A stretch of 28,054 nucleotides of DNA from Candidatus Micrarchaeota archaeon CG_4_10_14_0_2_um_filter_60_11 (GTDB lineage: Archaea; Micrarchaeota; Micrarchaeia; Norongarragalinales; Norongarragalinaceae), in NCBI GenBank assembly GCA_002792915.1, contig PFPF01000006.1, positions 1 through 28,054 on the forward strand. Direction: 5' to 3'. Both the position numbers and the translations under genes were made by a program. The notes beneath the pieces are model-generated. The model ran no database searches. It saw only the letters and a list, made by a program, of their open reading frames with translations, and had not been told where the DNA came from. Positions 22,080 to 28,054 of this stretch are shown piece by piece. Position 1 is the stretch's first letter, and the number at the start of each line of letters is the position of its first letter.

Positions 22080-23867
22080 ATGGCTGAAGTTGAACACAAT
22101 TTCGAGGAAGTCAAGAAGAACGCGGGCGCGTTCAAGCTTCCCGCGAACTTCAAGGACTACGGCGAGGCGGGAAAGGGCTTCAAGTGGGAGGACCACCTGA
22201 AGGAAGTCGAATGGTTCGGCGCGCCCGACTTGAAAAACGGCTCGATTAACGCGGCTTACAACGCGGTGGACAGGCACGCGAAGGGCTGGCGCGCGAACAA
22301 AATCGCGCTTTACTATGAGGCTGCCGACGGGCGCGTGGAGAAATACTCGTACGCGGAGCTTTCGGCGCTCTCGAACAAGTTCGCCAACGTGCTGCACAAG
22401 CTGGGAATCCGCAAGGGCGACCGCGTGTTCATCTTCCTGCCGCGCGTGCCGCAGGTTTACGTCTGCTTCCTGGGCGCGCTCAAGCTCGGCGCGATTGCGA
22501 GCACCCTTTTCTCCGCGTTCGGGCCCGAGGCGCTGCGCGACCGGCTCGCGAACAGCGAGGCGAAAATGCTCGTAACCACGCTCGACCTGAAAAAGCGCGT
22601 GGACGAGGTGCGGGCTGAGCTGCCCGCGCTCTCTTGCGTCATGACCATAGACAAGCCAAAGCCCGTAGCGCAGGAGGGAAGCTACGAGGACTCCGAAGGG
22701 CAGGTTTCCTACGAGGACGAGATGGCTTCCGCTTCCAGCGAGTTCAGCATTGCCAAAACGGGCGTGAACGACCCCTCGTTCCTGCTTTACACGAGCGGCT
22801 CGACCGGCAAGCCCAAGGGCGTGGTGCACAGGCACGGCGGCATAGTCCAACAGCACCTGACCTCGAAGTGGGTGCTTGACTTGCACGACGAGGACGTTTA
22901 CTGGTGCACCGCGGACCACGGCTGGGTCACGGGAATAGCCTACAACTTGTTGGGACCCCTTTCCGTTGGCGCGACGTGCGTGTTTTACGACGGCAGGTTC
23001 GATGCGGAAACGTGGTACAAGATAATCGAAAAATACCGCGTGACCGTATGGTACACCGCGCCAACTGCGATTCGCATGCTCATGAAGTCGGGCGACGAGC
23101 TGGCGCGGGAACGCGACCTCAGTTCGCTGCGCCACATTTACAGCGTTGGCGAGCCCCTGAACCCGGAGGCAATACGCTGGGGGATGAAGGCGTTCGGCCT
23201 GCCTTTCCACGACACCTGGTGGCAGACCGAGGGCGGGGCAATGCTGATAACCAACTTCCCGTCCGTGCCAGTGCGGCTGGGCTCGATGGGGCTGCCTTTT
23301 CCGGGCGTTCAGGCGGGCATCGTGGACGACGAGGGCAACGAGCTGCAGCCGTACAAGGAAGGCAACCTGGTGCTGCGCCCGGGCTGGCCCGCCATGATGA
23401 CCTCGATTTGGGGCGACCAGGCGAGGTTCGACGCGTACTTCAAGAACGGCTGGTACCTGACGGGCGACAAGGCGATGCGCGACAAGGACGGGTACTACTG
23501 GTTCATCGGCCGCGCGGACGACGTAATCAAGACCGCGGGCGAGCGCGTGGGCCCGTTCGAGGTGGAAAGCGCGCTTGTGGAACATCCGGCAGTGGCGGAG
23601 GCGGGCGTAATCGGGAAGCCCGACGCGCTGCGCGGAGAAATCATCAAGGCGTTCATCGTGCTGCGCGCCGGGTTCAAGGCGAGCGACGAGCTAAAGGAGG
23701 AAATATCAAAGTTCGTGAAAACGCGCCTGAGCGCGCACGAGTACCCGCGCGAAATAGAGTTCACGGAAAAGCTCCCAAAGACGCGCAGCGGCAAAATCAT
23801 GCGCCGCGTTCTGCGCGCCAAGGAAATGGGCCTGCCAACCGGCGACTTGAGCACGCTCGAGGACTAG
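22080..23867 (+). CDS. acsA: AMP-forming acetyl-CoA synthetase (acyl-CoA synthetase family)
   Basis: A 595-aa adenylate-forming enzyme that activates acetate (or a short acyl acid) to the CoA thioester with ATP. Motifs in order are YTSGSTGKPKG (P-loop), DTWWQTEGG, WYLTGDKA, ADDVIKTAGERVGPFEVE (hinge) and the C-terminal Lys in KTRSGKIMRR, whose acetylation controls activity in relatives. The ACS-like N terminus (FKWEDHLKEVEWFG) is present. The ATG at 22080 is preferred; GGTGGG about 10 nt upstream could act as ribosome-binding site. It is convergent with acdA, stops overlapping by 4 nt. The acyl chain preference is inferred from family resemblance. Confidence 0.9.
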   Translation: MAEVEHNFEEVKKNAGAFKLPANFKDYGEAGKGFKWEDHLKEVEWFGAPDLKNGSINAAYNAVDRHAKGWRANKIALYYEAADGRVEKYSYAELSALSNKFANVLHKLGIRKGDRVFIFLPRVPQVYVCFLGALKLGAIASTLFSAFGPEALRDRLANSEAKMLVTTLDLKKRVDEVRAELPALSCVMTIDKPKPVAQEGSYEDSEGQVSYEDEMASASSEFSIAKTGVNDPSFLLYTSGSTGKPKGVVHRHGGIVQQHLTSKWVLDLHDEDVYWCTADHGWVTGIAYNLLGPLSVGATCVFYDGRFDAETWYKIIEKYRVTVWYTAPTAIRMLMKSGDELARERDLSSLRHIYSVGEPLNPEAIRWGMKAFGLPFHDTWWQTEGGAMLITNFPSVPVRLGSMGLPFPGVQAGIVDDEGNELQPYKEGNLVLRPGWPAMMTSIWGDQARFDAYFKNGWYLTGDKAMRDKDGYYWFIGRADDVIKTAGERVGPFEVESALVEHPAVAEAGVIGKPDALRGEIIKAFIVLRAGFKASDELKEEISKFVKTRLSAHEYPREIEFTEKLPKTRSGKIMRRVLRAKEMGLPTGDLSTLED

Positions 23868-25240
23868 ATTTTCCCGACCAGGGCGGCCATTGCCTTCACG
23901 GCGAGCAGCGGGTCCTGGAAGTTGGGGATGCCATGTTCGTGCAGGAAACAAATGCCTTCTTTTGAGTAGGGCCCGCCCATGAAAACGCATAGCACGGGTT
24001 TCTTGGGATGCCTGCGGCTTGCGGCAACCACCGCCTTCGCGTCGCCAATGGAATCCGTCATTGTCTGCAGCGTCTGCACCACTATCAGCCCGTGAACGTA
24101 ATTCTCGGAAAGCAGCGTTTCCAAAGCAGCGGCGTAGCGTTCGGGCAGCGCGTCGCCTATGAGGTCAAGCGGATTCGAGCGCGAGTACGCGGAATGCATG
24201 TTCCCGCCCCTGTCCAGCCTTGCAAGCGTTTTCTCGCGCAAGTCCACAAGCTGGACGCCGTAACGGTGGCAATAGTCCGCGCAAAGCACGCCCGCGCCGC
24301 CGCCGTTGGTTATCACGGCCACGCCGTTGCGCGCCGCGGGCTGCTTGCTCGCCGCATCGCCGAGCACGAAAAGCTCTTCCAGCGAGTCCACCACTGTTGC
24401 TCCGCATTGCCGCATCGCCGCGGCGAACACGGGGTAAGAGCCGGCCATGGCCGCGGTGTGCGACGAAACCGCCTTCAGGCCTTTCCCCTCGCGGCCGCCC
24501 TTGAGCACGAAAACCTTCTTGTCGTTTGCCACCGCTTTCCGCACGGCGGCCATGAACGCCTTTCCGTTGCGCACGCCCTCCAGATAAAGCGTTATCGCCT
24601 TTGTTTGCGCGTCCGACGCCAGCCAGTCCACAAAATCCGCCTCGTTCAAGCCCGCGCTGTTGCCCAAGCTCACAAGCGCGCTGAACCCGTACATCTGCTC
24701 GAGCGCCCAATCAATCACGCTGTCCGCAAGCGCGCCGGACTGGGAAACGAAAGCCATCCCGCCTGACGGCGGCATGCCCAACCCGAAGGACGCGTTGAGC
24801 GAGGACGCGGGGCGCAGCACGCCCAAACAATTGGGCCCGAGCAAAAGCATTCCAGCGTTGCGGCAAATGGCCGCGATTTCCTCTTGTTTTTGCCTTCCCT
24901 CAGGACCGGTTTCGGCAAAGCCCGCGGAAACCACTATCGCCGCCTTGACTTTTTTTTCGGCGCACTCACGGAGAACGGTGGGCACCAGTGCCGCGGGAAC
25001 GCAGATTACCGCAAGGTCAACCGGACCTGCCGCGTCCTTCACCGAAGGAATGCACTTGACGCCCAGAATCTCGGAGGCGTTGGGATTAACCGCAAAAATG
25101 CGCCCCTTGAACGGCTTGGCGAACGGCGACGCGAAAACGCTGCCCTTCACCAGCCCCTTCAGCACGCCGTGCCCAACGGACGCCGGGTTACGGCTGGCCC
25201 CAATTACCGCAACGCTGGAAGGCGAAAGCAGCGGCTTCAA
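23864..25240 (-). CDS. acdA: ADP-forming acetyl-CoA synthetase, alpha subunit
   Basis: A 458-aa alpha subunit of the archaeal acyl-CoA synthetase (NDP-forming). It converts acetyl-CoA, ADP and phosphate to acetate and ATP, and is reversible. It has a CoA-binding Rossmann domain (SSVAVIGASRNPASVGHGV), succinyl-CoA-ligase-like domains (FVSQSGAL, SLGNSAGLNEADF) and the phospho-accepting His261 in SSHTAAMAGS. The start is an unusual TTG (25238-25240), one base after the acdB stop, so the subunits are translationally coupled. Confidence 0.93.
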   Translation of the reverse strand: MKPLLSPSSVAVIGASRNPASVGHGVLKGLVKGSVFASPFAKPFKGRIFAVNPNASEILGVKCIPSVKDAAGPVDLAVICVPAALVPTVLRECAEKKVKAAIVVSAGFAETGPEGRQKQEEIAAICRNAGMLLLGPNCLGVLRPASSLNASFGLGMPPSGGMAFVSQSGALADSVIDWALEQMYGFSALVSLGNSAGLNEADFVDWLASDAQTKAITLYLEGVRNGKAFMAAVRKAVANDKKVFVLKGGREGKGLKAVSSHTAAMAGSYPVFAAAMRQCGATVVDSLEELFVLGDAASKQPAARNGVAVITNGGGAGVLCADYCHRYGVQLVDLREKTLARLDRGGNMHSAYSRSNPLDLIGDALPERYAAALETLLSENYVHGLIVVQTLQTMTDSIGDAKAVVAASRRHPKKPVLCVFMGGPYSKEGICFLHEHGIPNFQDPLLAVKAMAALVGKI

Positions 25241-25241
25241 G

Positions 25242-25880
25242 TCAACCGTGGCAAATCACCCTCGCGTCGACTATGGTCGCCGCCTCTTGCGTTGCAATCA
25301 CGGGATTCAAGTCCACTTCCGAAACCTCGCCGCGCTCGGCCATCAGTTTCGAGAGGCTGACGAGCGCGCTTGCGACGCGGTCGCGCGACGCCTTCCTGCC
25401 GCGAAACCCTTCGCCCGTGAAGAACGCCGAGGCTTTCGTTTCGGCAATCATTTCAAGCGCATCCTTTTTGGAGAACGGGGCGACGCGCAGGGAAATGTCC
25501 TTGTAGAGCTCGGTTAAAACGCCGCCCGAGCCGAACGCCACTACCGGGCCGAACACTGGATCCCGACTACCACCAAGAATCAGTTCAACACCCTTCAGCT
25601 GCTCCTGAAGCAGGAAGCCGTCGAACTTAAGCCCCTTTGCGCGCTTTGAGAGCTTGCGTAACGCTATCTCCAAATCCTCGCGCGACTCCAGATTCAAGAA
25701 AATTAGGCTCTTCTCGGTCTTGTGCAGCACGTCCCCGCCGACCACCTTGAGGACGAACGGCGGCCGCAGGCGGTTGGAAGCGTCCAGCACCCCGAGGCGG
25801 TCCGCGCAAAGCGAAGAGCGCACGGTCTTGAGCCCGTAGCGGTTCAACAGCTTGCGCGCTTCCCCGAAGGCGAGTTGCAT
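25242..25880 (-). CDS. acdB: ADP-forming acetyl-CoA synthetase, beta subunit (ATP-grasp)
   Basis: A 212-aa ATP-grasp beta subunit that exchanges the phosphate with ADP/ATP. Recognisable segments are PFVLKVVGGDVLHKTEKS, LLQEQLKGVELILGGSRDPVFGPVVAFGSGGVLTEL and the terminal EVDLNPVI. The His of HKTE is the expected phosphate relay residue. The start at 25880 is preferred because a TATA-like TTTTAAATG lies about 26 nt upstream. It is first in the acdB-acdA pair and divergent from the aCPSF2-like gene. Confidence 0.93.
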   Translation of the reverse strand: MQLAFGEARKLLNRYGLKTVRSSLCADRLGVLDASNRLRPPFVLKVVGGDVLHKTEKSLIFLNLESREDLEIALRKLSKRAKGLKFDGFLLQEQLKGVELILGGSRDPVFGPVVAFGSGGVLTELYKDISLRVAPFSKKDALEMIAETKASAFFTGEGFRGRKASRDRVASALVSLSKLMAERGEVSEVDLNPVIATQEAATIVDARVICHG

Positions 25881-25897
25881 GAAACGGTTTAATAGGC

Positions 25898-25913
25898 GCA
25901 CATTTAAAAGTAT
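25898..25913. promoter_or_regulatory. Shared divergent TATA-like element, acdB / beta-CASP nuclease
   Basis: The stretch CATTTAAAAGTATATC is centred about 26 nt from both the acdB ATG (25880, minus) and the beta-CASP ATG (25934, plus). One AT-rich core can therefore position leaderless transcription in both directions. Confidence 0.6.
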
Positions 25914-25933
25914 ATCAAGGTTCGACCGACAAA

Positions 25934-27190
25934 ATGCAACTCGCTTGTTTAGGCGCCTGCAACGAAGTGGGCAAAAGCAGCTTCTGGCTGAAAGCCAACC
26001 AGGTAAGGATTCTTCTAGACGCAGGCATGAAGATTCACGACCACAACGAAATCCCGCAGTTCAACAAGCACCAGTGCGACGCGCTCGTGATAACCCACGC
26101 GCACCTGGACCACAGCGGGGGCGCGCCCGCGGTTTACCGCAACGCCAACCCCCTCACTTTTTGCACTTACCCCACGGAACCGCTGGTCAACCTGCTGTTG
26201 GACGACTCCGAGAAAGTCGCGTTGGACCGCAAGAAGGCGCTCCCGTTCTCGCGCGACAACCGCCGCCGCATGGACAAGAAGACTTCCTGCCTGGGCTACG
26301 GCCAAGATTACGAGTTTCACGACGGCACGCGTTTGCGTTTTCTTGACGCGGGGCACATTCCGGGCAGCGCCATGGCGCTCGTCGAAACCCGCGACAAGAG
26401 CCTGCTTTACACCGGCGACTTCAACCTGTCGGAAACGCGCATGCACCACGCCGCAAGGGCGCCCAAGGACGAAGTGGATTATTTGATAATCGAGAGCACT
26501 TACGGCATGCGCGAGCACCCGCCGCGCCGCGACTTGGAGCGCGATTTTTTGGCTGACGTGCGCAAGGCAATCGAAGACGGCAGAACCGCGCTCGTGCCCG
26601 CCTTCGCCGTTGGAAGGACGCAGGAGCTCCTGCAGGTCCTGCATTCGAGCGAATTCAACCACAGGCTTTACGTGAACGGCATGGGCAAGCAAGTCAACCA
26701 AATCGTGTCTGACTATCCTTCATACGTAAGGGACTTCGACGCGTTGAACGACGCGATAAACGCCGCGGAGGAAATCAGGAGCAACCGCCAGGGCGAAAAG
26801 CTGATGGGCAAGCCGTGCGCCATAGTTTCGACAGCCGGAATGCTGGACGGCGGTCCCATGCTATCCTACATAAGGGAAGCCACCAAGAAGGGCAACGCCG
26901 CCATTTTCCTGACGGGCTACCAAGTCGAAGGCACGAACGGCCGCCACCTGGTGGAAGAGGGAAAAATCAAGGCGGAAGGCGGGCGCTTCCAAAAAATAGA
27001 CTTGCCCGTCAAGCAGTACGACTTCAGCGCGCATGCCGGAAAGCACGATCTCCACGCGTTCGTGAAGAAAGTCAACCCGCAGAAAGTGTTTTGCGTGCAC
27101 GGCGACGAATGCGGAGAATTCGCCGCCTCGCTGCGCAACGAGGGCTTCGACGCGGTCGCGCCAAAAATCGGGGACGCCTTCAAACTGTAA
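25934..27190 (+). CDS. Beta-CASP metallo-beta-lactamase RNase (aCPSF2-like)
   Basis: A 418-aa ribonuclease of the archaeal CPSF/RNase J group, acting in RNA processing or decay. Motif 2 THAHLDHSGG, AGHIPGSA, TGDFN and ESTYG form the zinc site. Beta-CASP motif A/B equivalents PAFAVGRTQE and STAGMLDGGP follow, then SAHAGKHDL and VHGDE. It lacks the N-terminal KH domains of aCPSF1, so it is aCPSF2-like. Its start is set by the shared promoter element. It is convergent with the endonuclease Q gene, overlapping at the 3' ends by 11 nt. Confidence 0.92.
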   Translation: MQLACLGACNEVGKSSFWLKANQVRILLDAGMKIHDHNEIPQFNKHQCDALVITHAHLDHSGGAPAVYRNANPLTFCTYPTEPLVNLLLDDSEKVALDRKKALPFSRDNRRRMDKKTSCLGYGQDYEFHDGTRLRFLDAGHIPGSAMALVETRDKSLLYTGDFNLSETRMHHAARAPKDEVDYLIIESTYGMREHPPRRDLERDFLADVRKAIEDGRTALVPAFAVGRTQELLQVLHSSEFNHRLYVNGMGKQVNQIVSDYPSYVRDFDALNDAINAAEEIRSNRQGEKLMGKPCAIVSTAGMLDGGPMLSYIREATKKGNAAIFLTGYQVEGTNGRHLVEEGKIKAEGGRFQKIDLPVKQYDFSAHAGKHDLHAFVKKVNPQKVFCVHGDECGEFAASLRNEGFDAVAPKIGDAFKL

Positions 27191-28054
27191 AGTCGGTCAA
27201 ACCCTTCTGCTTCGCGCCCTGCTCTGCGACCGGAGGGGTGCGCCTTTTGCCTTCCTTTTTCCAAGGCAACTCGAGCACGCCGTACTCGCCGTCAAAACCC
27301 GGCTTAACGCGAATCTTGCCTTCGCGCGACAGGAGTACTGTTTTCGCCAGCTCCGCGCCGCACGCTTCGGCCAAATCCTTTTCCGAAACTTCCAGCAAGA
27401 CCTTGAATTCGCCGCCGAACTTTTCCGCGAGCGCCTGCTGGAAGCGCTGCGCCTTTTGCGAGAAAGCCGAGCCGCCCTCGACCGCGGCAACCAGCTCTTG
27501 AAGCGGCAAAAGCGTCTTGAAAGGTATCTTGCGTTCGGGAACGAAGCCGACTGGGCGGTCCGCCAGCTCTTCCACGCGGTTCTCAACGCCTATGACCAGG
27601 GGGCGCTTGCAAACCGGACAGATTTCCTTGAGCCTGCGCGCCTCGGCGGGGCTGCACGAGAAGTTGCACAGCCGGTGCCCGGAGTAATGGTACTTCCCGT
27701 AAGCGGGGTCGGTTTCAACGGTGAATGCAAAGCGCGCCGCGTCCTTGGCCTCAACCGCTTTGAACAAATTACCGAAGGTTATGCCGCCTTCCTCGAATTC
27801 GAACACGTTGCACTCGCGGCCGATGCGCAGCGGGCTCGGCGAGTGCGAATCGCTGTTGGACATCAGCGCCCACTCGTCCAATCCGCTCAGCCGCCAGTTC
27901 ATCGCCGGGTCGCTGGACATTCCGGTTTCCAGCGCCGTGATTTTGCGCGCGTGCCTGCCGAACGCCTCATCCATCGAGTCGTAACCGCTCTTGTCGCCGA
28001 ACAGCCCGAACCACGGCGTCCAAACGTGCGCTGGCACTATTCGCGCGGTAGGCG
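27180..28054 (-). CDS. Endonuclease Q, PHP-domain DNA repair nuclease (5' end outside window)
   Basis: The C-terminal 290 or so residues of endonuclease Q, which nicks DNA 5' of deaminated bases (uracil, hypoxanthine) and some abasic sites. Seen are IVPAHVWTPWFGLFGDKSG, ALETGMSSDPAMNWRLSGLD and MSNSDSHSP with PHP metal ligands, then a four-Cys zinc module (CNFSC...CPVC) and RVEELADRP. The frame remains open to the right edge, so the N-terminal part of the gene is cut off. The C-terminal tail is longer and basic. The 3' end overlaps the convergent beta-CASP gene. Confidence 0.93.
   Translation of the reverse strand, partial: PTARIVPAHVWTPWFGLFGDKSGYDSMDEAFGRHARKITALETGMSSDPAMNWRLSGLDEWALMSNSDSHSPSPLRIGRECNVFEFEEGGITFGNLFKAVEAKDAARFAFTVETDPAYGKYHYSGHRLCNFSCSPAEARRLKEICPVCKRPLVIGVENRVEELADRPVGFVPERKIPFKTLLPLQELVAAVEGGSAFSQKAQRFQQALAEKFGGEFKVLLEVSEKDLAEACGAELAKTVLLSREGKIRVKPGFDGEYGVLELPWKKEGKRRTPPVAEQGAKQKGLTDFTV

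Noticed and set aside
22053..23585. A 510-codon open frame antisense to acetyl-CoA synthetase
   Set aside because: The sense strand encodes a complete, motif-perfect synthetase. The antisense product is Arg/Val/His-rich with no domain.
1..28054. CRISPR arrays, insertion sequences or prophage genes
   Set aside because: No regularly spaced repeats, transposase motifs or phage structural genes were seen anywhere in the window.

Overview
The window is a gene-dense, GC-rich stretch of an archaeal chromosome. Archaeal markers are prefoldin beta, a Brix-domain ribosome-biogenesis protein, LonB-type protease, the HMG-CoA synthase/thiolase/DUF35 trio, an aCPSF2-like beta-CASP nuclease, endonuclease Q, BHB-type tRNA introns, and many start codons lying 25-29 nt from a TATA-like box (leaderless mRNAs). 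Compact proteins, unusual tRNA genes and a split protease gene suggest a DPANN lineage (Diapherotrites/Micrarchaeota-like). That placement is inference.

Layout. 1-1.2 kb: NAD(P)H-hydrate dehydratase (nnrD), a BofA-like membrane protein and tRNA-Pro. 1.2-3.1 kb: a sequon-rich surface protein on the minus strand, then tRNA-Tyr with two introns and tRNA-Asp. 3.1-4.9 kb: MarC-family protein, a lipoprotein and a PAP2-like membrane protein. 4.9-6.7 kb: the C-terminal half of LonB preceded by an intein C-terminal fragment, and an orphan small protein. 6.7-9.5 kb: tRNA-Ser with an upstream partial copy, Brix protein, prefoldin beta, DHH phosphoesterase, a Cys-rich small protein and an EamA-like protein.

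9.5-21.9 kb is an isoprenoid island: DUF35, acetoacetyl-CoA thiolase and HMG-CoA synthase (one minus-strand operon); class II HMG-CoA reductase; two SAM methyltransferases; a tight operon HD protein - diphosphomevalonate decarboxylase - HD protein - phosphomevalonate kinase; then mevalonate kinase and type 1 IPP isomerase. Together these encode the complete classical mevalonate route from acetyl-CoA to IPP/DMAPP. 22-25.9 kb holds an AMP-forming acetyl-CoA synthetase and the alpha and beta subunits of the ADP-forming enzyme, which connect acetate and acetyl-CoA to the same island. 25.9 kb to the end: aCPSF2-like nuclease and, cut by the right edge, endonuclease Q.

The most striking observation is the LonB gene. 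It starts with about 35 residues that look like the C-terminal piece of an intein, ends that piece with HN, and then continues with Ser and the LonB extein at the site where archaeal Lon inteins are known. It has its own promoter-like box, and no N-terminal half exists in the window. This is the pattern of a naturally split intein that would rebuild Lon by protein trans-splicing. Second is a tRNA-Tyr gene with both a canonical anticodon-loop intron and a second intron inside the T-loop.
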